DNA of 64,000 nt from Nocardioides sp. Its GTDB lineage: Bacteria > Actinomycetota > Actinomycetes > Propionibacteriales > Nocardioidaceae. Positions 19,201 to 27,360 of this stretch are shown here, in pieces. The position numbers and the translations under genes were made by a program. Position 1 is the stretch's first letter. Each line of letters starts with the position of its first letter. The notes under the pieces were generated by a model. The model searched no databases. It saw only the letters and a program-made list of their open reading frames with translations, and was not told the origin of the DNA. The stretch is taken from the NCBI GenBank assembly GCA_037045645.1, contig JBAOIH010000001.1, positions 1,836,001 through 1,900,000 of the forward strand, given 5' to 3'.

Positions 19201-19819
19201 TGTCGACCTCGACGTGCGCCGCGGGGAGCTCGTGCTGCTGATCGGGCAGGTCGGCTCCGGGAAGTCGAGCCTGCTCGGAGCCCTCGCGGGCCTGGTGAGC
19301 AGCACCGGTTCGATCGCGTGGAACGGTCGCGAGATCACCGACCGCGAGATCGAACTGCGGCCGCGTCGGGTCGCCCTGGTCCAACAGGTCCCCCGCGTAC
19401 TCTCGGGCACCTTCTCGGGCAACATCGGACTGGACCACGCGGATCGCCAGATCGGACCGGCGATTCGGATTGCCCGACTCGATCGAGACGTCGCCGAGGC
19501 GGGTGGGCCCGATGCCCTCGTCGGGCATCGCGGCGTACGCCTGTCTGGGGGGCAGGTGCAACGTCTCGCTCTCGCGCGCGCCCTGGCCTGCGAGGCCGAG
19601 GTGCTATTGGCCGACGATGTCTCGTCGGCCCTCGACGCCGCGACCGAGGTGGAACTTTGGGACTCGCTTCGGGCTGCGGGGAGCACCGTCGTCGGGTCGA
19701 CCAGCAAGCAGGCGGCCCTGTCCCGCGCGGACCGAGTGGTCGTACTGCGCAATGGCAAGATCGCGGCGAGCGGGACGTGGCGCGACCTTGCCGCGCAGTG
19801 GTCGCACCTGGCCGGCTGA
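16276..19819 (+). pseudogene. Fused two-half ABC exporter, interrupted by one frameshift
   Basis: Two frames together encode one protein of about 1180 residues: membrane domain, ATPase (Walker A GRTGSGKSTL, signature LSAGE, Walker B VVLDEATARMD), second membrane domain, second ATPase (GQVGSGKSSL, LSGGQ, LLADDVSSALD). The first frame runs from 16276 and leaves homology after NGLMIVAVT; the second continues with AIAAGTWLAGAVLLAV. Removing one G at 18568-18569 restores a single frame, and the total length becomes divisible by three. The first signature motif is degenerate, typical of a heterodimeric-type transporter with one weak ATP site. The substrate is unknown. It could be a true recent pseudogene or a sequence error. 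Confidence 0.85.
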
Positions 19820-19873
19820 GCCGGCGGGCCAGCCTGGTCTGGCCGGACTCCACCGTTTGACGACCGGGGCAGG

Positions 19874-20782
19874 ATGAGGTCCATGCACTTCGTGATCGCG
19901 GGAGCCTCGGGGTTCCTCGGGACCAGACTCACCGAGCACCTGACCGGTCAGGGCCACAGCGTGACCCGGCTGGTCCGCCGGCAAGCACGATCCGACGCCG
20001 AGTCGCAGTGGGATCCGTACGCCGGGGAGATCGACGACGCACTGATCGCCGCGAGTGACGTGGTGGTCAATCTCGCCGGTGCGCCGCTGATCGGCAACGT
20101 CCACTCGAAGAAGTGGGCCCACGAGGTGCGTACGTCGCGAGTAAGCACGACCCGCCTGCTGGCGCTTTCGGTGGCCCGGGCGGCGCGCACGTCCACGAAG
20201 TCACCTGCGTTCCTGGCCGGAAGCGGCGTGGCGTGGTACGGCCACGGCGAGCGCCAGGTCACCGAACGTTCCGACAGCGAAGGCGACGCGCTGCTGACCT
20301 TCGTGTCGCGCGAATGGGAGTCGGCAGCAGACCCCGCGCGGGCGGCCGGCGCGCGCGTGATCCACCTACGCACCTCCCCCGTCCTCGACAAGGACTCGTC
20401 ACCGTTGAAGCAATTGCGCCTGCTCTTCTGGGCCGGGCTCGGCGGCAGGCTCGGGAACGGCCAGCAACGATTCCCGGTCATCTCGTTGCGCGACTGGCTG
20501 GCCGCGGTCGCATTCCTTGCCACCCACGACGAGGTCACCGGACCGGTCAACCTGTGCCTGCCCGAGGTCCCGACCAACGCGGAGTTCACCGCGGCGTTGG
20601 CGCGAGCCGTACGCCGTCCCGCTCTGGTGCCGGTGCCCGCCCTGGCCCTGAAACTCGCCGCTGGTCACCTGTCCCCCGAACTCCTCGGCTCGATCGACGC
20701 GACCCCCGAGGCGCTGCTGAACGCCGGCTTCGAGTTCGCCGACCCCGATATCGAGAGCGTGCTGCGCACCGCCCTCAGATAG
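19874..20782 (+). CDS. TIGR01777 family NAD-dependent epimerase-like protein
   Basis: 302 residues of the extended SDR family known as TIGR01777/DUF1731. The N-terminal nucleotide-binding motif is VIAGASGFLGTRL, and the C-terminal DUF1731-like end (LSPELLGSIDATPEALLNAGFEF) is characteristic. The typical catalytic YxxxK is not evident; this branch often has altered active sites and its substrate is unknown. The same family (Rv2216) sits between E2 and lipB in Mycobacterium, so the position is conserved. An alternative ATG lies 9 nt downstream (19883). Confidence 0.88.
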   Translation: MRSMHFVIAGASGFLGTRLTEHLTGQGHSVTRLVRRQARSDAESQWDPYAGEIDDALIAASDVVVNLAGAPLIGNVHSKKWAHEVRTSRVSTTRLLALSVARAARTSTKSPAFLAGSGVAWYGHGERQVTERSDSEGDALLTFVSREWESAADPARAAGARVIHLRTSPVLDKDSSPLKQLRLLFWAGLGGRLGNGQQRFPVISLRDWLAAVAFLATHDEVTGPVNLCLPEVPTNAEFTAALARAVRRPALVPVPALALKLAAGHLSPELLGSIDATPEALLNAGFEFADPDIESVLRTALR

Positions 20783-20833
20783 GGCCTGTGGATAGAGCCG
20801 ACGGCGTCGCCGAGTTCCGGGCATCCTGCGGGG

Positions 20834-21322
20834 ATGCGTTGGCTTCTAGGGATCTGCCTTACGGGTGTACTGCTGACGGGGTGCGGGCACGAACCCGTCC
20901 CCAAGCTGGCGTCGAGGGGCACGCCCAGCGTCTCTGTCACTTCGACGCCACCTCCTGCGCTCGACACCTATTCGGCCTGGCTGGAGGCGCGGTCTGCTGC
21001 CTGGCGGGCAGGCGATGTGCGGGCTTTGCGACGCCTGTACGCCCCGGGTGCCGGGCAGGCCGACACCCGACTGCTGCGTCGCTACCTGCGCCGGGGGCTG
21101 GTCGTCGAGGATCTGCGCGTGCAGGTCCTCTCCTTCCGGCTGAGGGTGCGTACGTCCGAGCGGCTGGTGGCTCGAGTGACCAGCAGGACCTTGCCGATCC
21201 AGATCCGCGAGCGTGACGGCAGGACCCATCGATTGCCCCAGACGCATGCTCAAGAGCAGCTCGTGGAGTTGCGCCCGCTCGATTCCGGGTGGGTCGTGCA
21301 GCGCGTGAGTGCGCCGGGGTAG
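20834..21322 (+). CDS. Putative lipoprotein with NTF2-like body
   Basis: 162 residues. The N-terminus has a short hydrophobic signal and a lipobox LLTGC with Cys17, so the protein should be lipid-anchored outside the membrane. The mature part (YSAWLEARSAAWRAGD, LRRLYAPGAG, then a string of beta-like segments) resembles the NTF2/SnoaL fold, but this is only an impression from pattern. It lies between the TIGR01777 gene and lipB in the same direction and may be co-transcribed with the former. Confidence 0.75.
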   Translation: MRWLLGICLTGVLLTGCGHEPVPKLASRGTPSVSVTSTPPPALDTYSAWLEARSAAWRAGDVRALRRLYAPGAGQADTRLLRRYLRRGLVVEDLRVQVLSFRLRVRTSERLVARVTSRTLPIQIRERDGRTHRLPQTHAQEQLVELRPLDSGWVVQRVSAPG

Positions 21323-21336
21323 ACATGGGGTCGGGC

Positions 21337-21342
21337 TAGGGT
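21337..21342 (+). promoter_or_regulatory. -10 element of lipB
   Basis: TAGGGT ends 6 nt before the lipB ATG, so the start of transcription should coincide with the start codon (leaderless). Confidence 0.5.
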
Positions 21343-21348
21343 GAACGG

Positions 21349-22062
21349 ATGGACGTACGCCACCTCGGCCTGGTCGACTACGAGGCCGCCTGGGAGATCC
21401 AGCGCGAGGTGCACGCCGGCGTCGTTGCTGGGGATTCCCCCGACACCGTGCTGTTCTTGGAGCACCCGCCCGTCTTCACCTGTGGCAAGCGCACCGACGC
21501 TCACGAGATCCCCGTCGACCCGGGGGGCGCGAAGGTCATCGACGTGGACCGGGGCGGCAAGATCACTTTCCACGGGCCCGGCCAACTTGTGGGCTATCCC
21601 ATCGTTCGGCTCCCCGATCACGTGAAGGTGGTGGATTTCGTACGCCGTCTGGAGGAGGCGCTGATCCAGGCGTGCGCGACGTTCGGGGTCACCACGGCTC
21701 GGGTGCCTGGGCGTTCGGGAGTGTGGTTGCAAGCCGACGAGACCGGCCCGGAGCGAAAGATCGCCGCGATCGGCATCCGGGTGAGCCGCGGCGTGACGAT
21801 GCACGGGTTTGCGATCAATTGCGATGTGGACCTGGGGTGGTACGACCGTTTCGTACCCTGCGGGATCGCGGACGCAGGCGTCACCTCCTTGACCCACGAG
21901 CTGGGCCACGACCTGACGACCGTCGAGGTGGCCCCGCGCGTCGAGGCCGCACTGGCGCGCTATCTCGACTGGCAGCCATTCACCCCGACGCCCGACTATG
22001 AGGCGCGGCCAGAGCCCGGGCGCACGCCCCGGATTGCTCTGGTCACTCCGGGCTCACCCTGA
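21349..22062 (+). CDS. lipB: Octanoyl-[ACP]:protein octanoyltransferase
   Basis: 237 residues, normal LipB length. It moves an octanoyl group from acyl carrier protein to lipoyl domains, the first step of lipoate synthesis. Motifs: FTCGKRTDAHE, GGKITFHGPGQLVGYPI, the lysine in KIAAIGIRVSRGVTMHGF, and the catalytic cysteine in FVPCGI. LipA, which inserts the sulfurs, follows 565 bp downstream. Recipients in this window are the E2 protein and, elsewhere, the H protein partner of GcvT. Confidence 0.96.
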   Translation: MDVRHLGLVDYEAAWEIQREVHAGVVAGDSPDTVLFLEHPPVFTCGKRTDAHEIPVDPGGAKVIDVDRGGKITFHGPGQLVGYPIVRLPDHVKVVDFVRRLEEALIQACATFGVTTARVPGRSGVWLQADETGPERKIAAIGIRVSRGVTMHGFAINCDVDLGWYDRFVPCGIADAGVTSLTHELGHDLTTVEVAPRVEAALARYLDWQPFTPTPDYEARPEPGRTPRIALVTPGSP

Positions 22063-22125
22063 CGCGACCCTGAACTTCGGCGCGGTTCACATCTGGATCG
22101 TCCCAAATGCGCAAGCATTCCCCCT

Positions 22126-22566
22126 ATGGGCACGCATGTGATCGAGACGCCGCCCGCGGTGTGGGCCAAAGTCGACGGACTCGTCCTGCGTGGCGTGGTG
22201 TTGGTCGCGCTCGCAGCGATCCTGGGCTTCGCCCTCACGATGCTCTTTCGCAGCACGGTGGCCACCCTCGGCATCCTGTTCGCCGTCGCAGTCGCAGGCT
22301 CGATGGTGATCATGGCGCTGCCGCTCGGCGGCACCAACGAACGCTGGCTGCCCACCGTCAACCTGACAGCCTGGCTACAACACGGCGCCGACTATTACGT
22401 CCAGGGCCGCGAGGTGATGTGCACGTACGACGAGGCAACCGGCGACCAGGCCTGCACGGGGATGAAGACCCTGTCCTTGTGGAACGCCGCAACCTACCTT
22501 GCCACGATCGTCGTCGCCTCTGTCTGCGCATCCTTGGCATCCTTCGCCCGCCGCGACGTGCCCTGA
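22126..22566 (+). CDS. Membrane protein resembling the C-terminal half of an ABC-2 permease
   Basis: 146 residues with two hydrophobic segments near the N-terminus (VVLVALAAILGFALTML and TLGILFAVAVAGSMVIMAL) and one near the C-terminus (AATYLATIVVASVCASL), ending in FARRDVP. A TVNLTAWLQ stretch, a Cys-containing loop and the RRDV ending recall the C-terminal half of ABC-2 type permeases in related actinobacteria. No N-terminal half or ATPase gene is adjacent, so it may be a remnant or an independent small protein. Family assignment is from memory of pattern only. Confidence 0.6.
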   Translation: MGTHVIETPPAVWAKVDGLVLRGVVLVALAAILGFALTMLFRSTVATLGILFAVAVAGSMVIMALPLGGTNERWLPTVNLTAWLQHGADYYVQGREVMCTYDEATGDQACTGMKTLSLWNAATYLATIVVASVCASLASFARRDVP

Positions 22567-22612
22567 CAGCCAGTCAGCACAACGTCGACCGGGGTCAGCG
22601 CAGCCTCACCCG

Positions 22613-22618
22613 TAGACT
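22613..22618 (+). promoter_or_regulatory. -10 element of lipA
   Basis: TAGACT ends 8 nt before the GTG start of lipA, predicting a leaderless mRNA and supporting this GTG as the start. Confidence 0.5.
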
Positions 22619-22626
22619 CAGTCCTT

Positions 22627-23568
22627 GTGACCCAGTCCCCCAGCCCCGATGGCCGCAAGCTTCTGCGACTGGAGGTTCGCAACTCGCAGACGCCCATCGA
22701 ACGAAAGCCGGAGTGGATCAAGACCCGGGCCAAGATGGGGCCGGCGTACAAAGAACTCCAGGGACTGGTGAAGGGCGAGGGGCTGCACACCGTCTGCCAA
22801 GAGGCAGGATGCCCCAACATCTTCGAGTGCTGGGAGGACCGGGAGGCCACGTTCCTCATCGGCGGTGACCAGTGCACCCGGCGTTGTGACTTCTGCCAGA
22901 TCGACACCGGAAGACCGCAGCCCCTTGACCGCGACGAGCCTCGCCGGGTGGCGGAGTCGGTGCAGAAGATGCAACTCAAGTACGCCACCATTACCGGGGT
23001 CGCGCGTGACGATCTCCCGGACGGCGGCGCCTGGCTGTACGCCGAAACCGTACGAGCGATCCACGAACTCAACCCGGACACCGGCGTCGAGAACCTGATC
23101 CCCGACTTCAACGGTGTCCCCGACCTCCTGCTGGAGGTGTTCGAATCTCGTCCCGAGGTGCTCGCACACAACCTGGAGACGGTGCCCCGGATCTTCAAGC
23201 GGATCCGACCGGCCTTCCGCTATGACCGATCGCTCGATGTCTTGACCCAGGCGCGGGCCTTTGGTCTGGTGACGAAGTCGAACCTGATCCTCGGGATGGG
23301 CGAGACCCGCGAGGAGGTCTCCCAGGCCCTCGTGGACCTGCATGCGGCGGGTTGTGAGTTGATCACGATCACGCAATACCTGCGTCCTTCTGCTCGACAC
23401 CATCCGGTCGAGCGATGGGTCAAGCCGGAGGAGTTCGTCGAGTTGGCCGCCGAGGCCGAGGAAGTCGGCTTCTCAGGGGTCATGTCCGGCCCCCTCGTGC
23501 GTTCGTCCTACCGCGCCGGTCGGTTGTACGGTCAGGCGATGGACAAGCGCGCCCGCGCGACCGTCTGA
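22627..23568 (+). CDS. lipA: Lipoyl synthase
   Basis: 313 residues. A radical-SAM enzyme that inserts two sulfur atoms into octanoyl groups. Both iron-sulfur motifs are intact: the N-terminal auxiliary cluster cysteines in CQEAGCPNIFEC and the radical-SAM cysteines in CTRRCDFCQID. The C-terminal RSSY (PLVRSSYRAG), which also ligates the auxiliary cluster, is present. The GTG start follows a well-placed -10 box. It is followed after 26 nt by the DUF4191 gene, as in other actinobacteria. Confidence 0.97.
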   Translation: MTQSPSPDGRKLLRLEVRNSQTPIERKPEWIKTRAKMGPAYKELQGLVKGEGLHTVCQEAGCPNIFECWEDREATFLIGGDQCTRRCDFCQIDTGRPQPLDRDEPRRVAESVQKMQLKYATITGVARDDLPDGGAWLYAETVRAIHELNPDTGVENLIPDFNGVPDLLLEVFESRPEVLAHNLETVPRIFKRIRPAFRYDRSLDVLTQARAFGLVTKSNLILGMGETREEVSQALVDLHAAGCELITITQYLRPSARHHPVERWVKPEEFVELAAEAEEVGFSGVMSGPLVRSSYRAGRLYGQAMDKRARATV

Positions 23569-23594
23569 TCCCCGCACAGCGAGAAAGCACCCAC

Positions 23595-24296
23595 ATGTCG
23601 AACTCCCAGGACCTGAGCCGGCGCAAGCAGTTCACCCAGAGCTACCGGATGGCCAAGCAGACCGATCCGGCATTGCCGTGGTGGATCCTTGGCGCGTTCG
23701 TGCTGGGTGCGGCCCTAGGCGGCGGCCTCTTCTGGCTGATTCCACCGCGCGGCGGCGTTTTCGACTGGATCATCACCGGCGTCGGCGCGTTCATGGTCGG
23801 CATGCTGTTGGCCCTGCTGGTGTTCTCGCGCCGCGCACAGAAGGCGGCGTACGCCCAACTCGAGGGTCGCCCGGGTGCCGCGGCCGCGACGTTGACGATG
23901 CTCAAGCGTGGGTGGCAGGTCGACAACGCCGTCGCGTTCACCAAGCAGCAGGACCTCGTACACCGCGTGGTCGGCAAACCCGGCATCGTGCTGGTCGGCG
24001 AGGGCGACCCGCGCCGCCTGTCCGCGCTGTTGGTCGCCGAGAAGAAGAAGTACGAGCGCGTCGCCGCTGACACGCCGATCCACGACTTCATCGTCGGCAA
24101 CGGCGACGGTCTGGTGCCGCTGCCCAAGTTGGCCGCGATGATCCAGAAGTTGCCCAAGGGCATCGAACCGGCCCAGATGACCGACGTGCTCAACCGGCTC
24201 AAGGCCGTCGATGCTCGCAAGGCCAACATCCCACTGCCGAAGGGTCCGATCCCGACGTCGATGAAGGGCCAGCGCGGCAACCTCCGCGGTCGCTGA
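23595..24296 (+). CDS. DUF4191 family membrane protein
   Basis: 233 residues from the ATG at 23595 (MSNSQDLSRRKQ), preceded by GAGAAAG. Two hydrophobic helices occupy roughly residues 30-80 (WILGAFVLGAALGGGLFWLI, then WIITGVGAFMVGMLLALLVF), and a basic, soluble C-terminal part follows, including GKPGIVLVGEGDPRRLSALL and KLPKGIEPAQM. The family is found beside lipA in actinobacteria (Rv2219 in Mycobacterium); its role is unknown. A long stem-loop follows the stop codon. Confidence 0.88.
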   Translation: MSNSQDLSRRKQFTQSYRMAKQTDPALPWWILGAFVLGAALGGGLFWLIPPRGGVFDWIITGVGAFMVGMLLALLVFSRRAQKAAYAQLEGRPGAAAATLTMLKRGWQVDNAVAFTKQQDLVHRVVGKPGIVLVGEGDPRRLSALLVAEKKKYERVAADTPIHDFIVGNGDGLVPLPKLAAMIQKLPKGIEPAQMTDVLNRLKAVDARKANIPLPKGPIPTSMKGQRGNLRGR

Positions 24297-24311
24297 CCGA
24301 GGCCGGTTTGC

Positions 24312-24372
24312 GTAGTTCAGTGCGAAATGGTCGTGTCCGGCAAGGAAATGCCGCCATTTTGCACTGGACTAC
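24312..24372 (+). terminator. Long stem-loop between convergent genes
   Basis: Arms at 24312-24330 and 24354-24372 pair over 19 bp in the plus-strand RNA using two G-U pairs. On the minus strand the same positions become A-C mismatches, so the fold favours the plus-strand transcript. The 23-nt apical part holds a second small hairpin (CGGCA/TGCCG). It lies between the converging DUF4191 and lipoprotein genes and is most simply a terminator. Confidence 0.7.
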
Positions 24373-24381
24373 CCCGACGGC

Positions 24382-25119
24382 CTATTGCGCCTCGGGCGAC
24401 AGGATCTGATCAGCCGAAGGCACCTCGATCTTCACCGGGGCGTCGAAGTCGCCGGAGGTCATCTCGGTGGTGCCGAGAGTCTCGCCGAGGTTGATCTCGA
24501 CCTTGACCGTTCTGTTCTTGTCGTCGAGCCACACGTGGCAGGCCAACTTCTCCGGAAGCTGCACCCCGTCTGCGGTGGGGAGACCGCTGATCTTGCCCGG
24601 ATCCAGGGTCAGGACATAGTGATCGGCCTCAACACCGTTGACCTGCTCCGTGCCCTCGAGTTCGACCTTCTCCAGGCCCTTGGAGAACCGGTCGACGGCT
24701 TTGGCGGGGTCCATCTGCTCGGAGATGTCGCCTTGGCCGGCCAAGGGGTTGTTCGGGTCCTTGGGGTCAAGGCGATAGAACTTGCCGCCGGTCGAGTCAG
24801 GTGAACTCATATACATGATGCCGTCGATAAGGCGTACGTCTGTCACCACGTCGCCGGACGCACCGGAGTTCTTGATCTTCATGTCCATCGAGACCGGGTC
24901 CTGGGTGTAGTCGATGTCGCCCTCGGCAGTCATTTCGAACGCCTGGCCCTCCATCGACATGGTCGTGTGCGCGGTGTCCATGGCGGTCAGGCCCTCGCGC
25001 ATCTTCGACAAGAACTCGTCGTTGCTCACACCACCCCCGCCACAGGCAGTGAGCGAGGCAAGCAGCAGCGGAGTCGCGGCGAGAACACGCAGCCGCGTAC
25101 GTCGTGAAGGCACCAGCAT
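24382..25119 (-). CDS. LppX/LprAFG-like lipoprotein
   Basis: 245 residues with a signal peptide and lipobox LTAC near residue 26, then GGGGVSNDEF. The mature domain has the LppX_LprAFG pattern: a long region of alternating strands, TVKVEINLGETLG and VNGVEADHYVLTLDP. Members bind and carry lipids or acylated molecules in the cell envelope. Substrate here is unknown. It is a single gene downstream of the RDD gene on the same strand, but with its own -10 at 25126-25131. Confidence 0.82.
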   Translation of the reverse strand: MLVPSRRTRLRVLAATPLLLASLTACGGGGVSNDEFLSKMREGLTAMDTAHTTMSMEGQAFEMTAEGDIDYTQDPVSMDMKIKNSGASGDVVTDVRLIDGIMYMSSPDSTGGKFYRLDPKDPNNPLAGQGDISEQMDPAKAVDRFSKGLEKVELEGTEQVNGVEADHYVLTLDPGKISGLPTADGVQLPEKLACHVWLDDKNRTVKVEINLGETLGTTEMTSGDFDAPVKIEVPSADQILSPEAQ

Positions 25120-25125
25120 GCGGTC

Positions 25126-25131
25126 AGATTA
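25126..25131 (-). promoter_or_regulatory. -10 element of the LppX-like lipoprotein gene
   Basis: TAATCT on the minus strand ends 6 nt before the ATG at 25119, predicting a leaderless start. It lies in the short gap after the RDD gene stop codon. Confidence 0.5.
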
Positions 25132-25530
25132 CTCAGCGGGCCGAAAGGCGACAGTCGTGGTACCCGTCATCAGATCATGCAGGCCGCGCCCGTCAGGGCG
25201 AAACACCAAAGGCGGGATGACCAGACAGACCATCGCTTGTCGCAACAGCGCCCGCAGCGGGTCGGGGGGACGCCCGCTGCCGTCGGCTCGTACGACTCGC
25301 AGCCGTGTCAACAACTTGCCGAACGAGCCGCCCAGAAGCGCGGTCAGCACGGTGCTCTGCGCGAGGAAGACGCCCAGGGTATAGAAGCCCGAAAGGTTGT
25401 CATCACTCCAGCCGCCGATGCCGATGACGCCGACCACGATCAGCGTGCTGGCCAGCCAGTCGACGCACAGCGCCAGGACGCGCCTGCCCCACGAGGTCTG
25501 GGCGTGCCGTTGCGGAGATTGAGCAGTCAC
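25129..25530 (-). CDS. RDD family membrane protein
   Basis: 133 residues with three hydrophobic segments: VLALCVDWLASTLIVVGVIG, a middle helix around GVFLAQSTVLTALLGG, and LRQAMVCLVIPPLVF. The RDD pattern appears as the CVDWLAS aspartate and the RLRVVRADG loop. Function is generally unknown. A homologue (Rv2219A) lies between lipA and glnA in Mycobacterium, matching this position. It is divergent from glnA over a 200-bp regulatory gap. Confidence 0.85.
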   Translation of the reverse strand: MTAQSPQRHAQTSWGRRVLALCVDWLASTLIVVGVIGIGGWSDDNLSGFYTLGVFLAQSTVLTALLGGSFGKLLTRLRVVRADGSGRPPDPLRALLRQAMVCLVIPPLVFRPDGRGLHDLMTGTTTVAFRPAE

Positions 25531-25597
25531 GATCGGTGACCCTACTTGGCGCCGGGTGATCGACCCGCCTGGAGTCGGTCGTGGACTCGGACCACTT

Positions 25598-25635
25598 GTT
25601 ACATGGCCGAAACACTCGGGATACGGTCGAGAAAC
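25598..25635 (+). promoter_or_regulatory. GlnR operator upstream of glnA
   Basis: Four boxes with exact 6-nt spacers: GTTAC-N6-GAAAC-N6-GATAC-N6-GAAAC. This matches the established Streptomyces GlnR consensus (gTnAC-n6-GaAAc repeated twice), with one deviation (GATAC for GTnAC). It lies 96 nt before the glnA ATG in the divergent gap to the RDD gene. It predicts nitrogen control of glnA by an OmpR-family GlnR protein. Confidence 0.85.
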
Positions 25636-25730
25636 TGGCGCTGCTTAGAGTCGTTGCACCGACGCAGAGTCGCGCCGGCATCTTGCAAGCCATTGGCGCG
25701 GCCGGGGTTGATTCGGCCAAGGAGGAACGA

Positions 25731-27149
25731 ATGTTCGCAAATAGCGACGAGCTGCTGAAGTACATCAAGGACGAAGACGTCGAGATGGTCAACGTACGGT
25801 TCTGCGACCTGCCGGGTGTGATGCAGCACTTCACGGTGCCGGTCTCGTCTTTCAACCAGTCCGTCTTCGATGACGGCCTCGGCTTCGACGGCTCCTCGGT
25901 GCGCGGTTTCCAGACGATCCACGAGTCCGACATGGCGCTCTTCCCGGACCCGACGACGGCCTACCTCGACCCGTTCCGTGCCTCGAAGACGCTGGTCGTC
26001 AACTTCTTCGTGCACGACCCGATCACCGGCGAGGCGTACTCTCGCGACCCGCGCAACATCGCCCGCAAGGCCGAGGCGTACGCCGCGAGCACCGGCATCG
26101 GTGACACGGTCTACTTCGCGCCGGAGGCTGAGTTCTATGTCTTCGACTCGGTGCGCTTCGAGACCAAGGCCAATGCCGGCTTCTATCACATCGACTCCGA
26201 GGCCGGCGCCTGGAACTCGGGCTCGGAGAACAACAACCGCGGCTACAAGGTGAAGTACAAGGGTGGCTACTTCCCCGTGGCCCCGTACGACCACTTCGGC
26301 GACCTGCGCGACGAGATCGTCATCGAGATGGAGAAGGCGGGACTGCTCGTCGAGCGCGCCCACCACGAGGTCGGCACGGCGGGCCAGGCGGAGATCAACT
26401 GGCGTTTCGACACGCTGACCAAGAGCGCCGACGACGTGATGAAGTTCAAGTACCTGGTCAAGAACGTCGCCTGGCGCAACGGCAAGACCGCGACCTTCAT
26501 GCCCAAGCCGATCTTCGGCGACAACGGCTCGGGCATGCACTGCCACCAGTCGATCTGGAACGAGGGCGAGCCGCTGTTCTACGACGAGACCGGGTACGCC
26601 GGGCTGTCGGACATGGCGCGCTACTACATCGGCGGCCTGCTCAAGCACGCCCCGTCGCTGCTGGCGTTCACCAACCCGACGGTGAACTCGTACCACCGGC
26701 TCGTGCCGGGATTCGAGGCACCGGTCAACCTGGTGTATTCGCAGCGCAACCGCTCGGCGTGTATCCGCATCCCGATCACCGGCTCGAACCCGAAGGCCAA
26801 GCGGATCGAGTTCCGCTGCCCCGACCCGTCGGCCAACCCGTACCTCGCCTTCTCGGCGATGCTGCTGGCCGGACTCGACGGCATCAAGAACAAGATCGAG
26901 CCGCACGAGCCGGTCGACAAGGATCTGTACGAGTTGCCGCCCGACGAGCACGCGAGCATCCCGACGGTGCCCGCCAGCCTTGACGCGGTGCTCACCGCGC
27001 TCGAAGAGGACCAGGACTACCTGCTGCAGGGCGGCGTCTTCACGCCCGACCTGCTGGAGACCTGGATCGACTACAAGCGGACGAACGAGATCCAGCCGGT
27101 CGCGTTGCGGCCGCACCCGCACGAGTTCGAGTTGTATTACGACCTGTGA
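25731..27149 (+). CDS. glnA: Glutamine synthetase type I, adenylylatable
   Basis: 472 residues, the size of class I-beta enzymes. It joins ammonia and glutamate using ATP. The ATG at 25731 follows a perfect AAGGAGG, so longer upstream frames are rejected. Motifs: DGSSVRGF, the ATP-binding KPIFGDNGSGMH with ammonia/glutamate site nearby (NPTVNSYHRLVPG), NRSACIRIP, and the adenylylation tyrosine in DLYELPPDE, the target of the GlnE encoded 9 kb downstream. A GlnR operator precedes the gene and an 81-bp tandem repeat covers its stop codon. Confidence 0.97.
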   Translation: MFANSDELLKYIKDEDVEMVNVRFCDLPGVMQHFTVPVSSFNQSVFDDGLGFDGSSVRGFQTIHESDMALFPDPTTAYLDPFRASKTLVVNFFVHDPITGEAYSRDPRNIARKAEAYAASTGIGDTVYFAPEAEFYVFDSVRFETKANAGFYHIDSEAGAWNSGSENNNRGYKVKYKGGYFPVAPYDHFGDLRDEIVIEMEKAGLLVERAHHEVGTAGQAEINWRFDTLTKSADDVMKFKYLVKNVAWRNGKTATFMPKPIFGDNGSGMHCHQSIWNEGEPLFYDETGYAGLSDMARYYIGGLLKHAPSLLAFTNPTVNSYHRLVPGFEAPVNLVYSQRNRSACIRIPITGSNPKAKRIEFRCPDPSANPYLAFSAMLLAGLDGIKNKIEPHEPVDKDLYELPPDEHASIPTVPASLDAVLTALEEDQDYLLQGGVFTPDLLETWIDYKRTNEIQPVALRPHPHEFELYYDL

Positions 27150-27360
27150 GGAGTGAGCCCGGAGGTAGCGGCGTAGCCGCTGCCGAAGGGTGAGCCCCGC
27201 AAACAGGTCGTCGTTCAACACGACCTGTGAGGAGTGAGCCCGGAGGTAGCGGCGTAGCCGCTGCCGAAGGGTGAGGCCCGCAAACAGGTCGTCGTTCAAC
27301 ACGACCTGTGAGGAGTGAGCCCGGAGGTAGCGGCGTAGCCGCTGCCGAAGGGTGAGCCCC
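27141..27360 (+). repeat. 81-bp tandem repeat over the glnA stop codon
   Basis: GACCTGTGAGGAGTGAG recurs at 27141, 27222 and 27303, an exact 81-bp period over about 2.7 units; copies differ by very few bases. Each full unit holds two hairpins: AGCGGC-GTA-GCCGCT, and ACAGGTCGT-N8-ACGACCTGT spanning unit borders. The first unit starts with the final Asp-Leu-stop codons of glnA, so the coding end has been duplicated with the repeat. Lies between the glnA coding end and its terminator. Confidence 0.95.

Noticed and set aside
25599..27302. 567-codon minus-strand frame opposite glnA that starts inside the tandem repeat
   Set aside because: The repeated N-terminus is only the 81-bp repeat read backwards; the rest is an antisense shadow of glnA.
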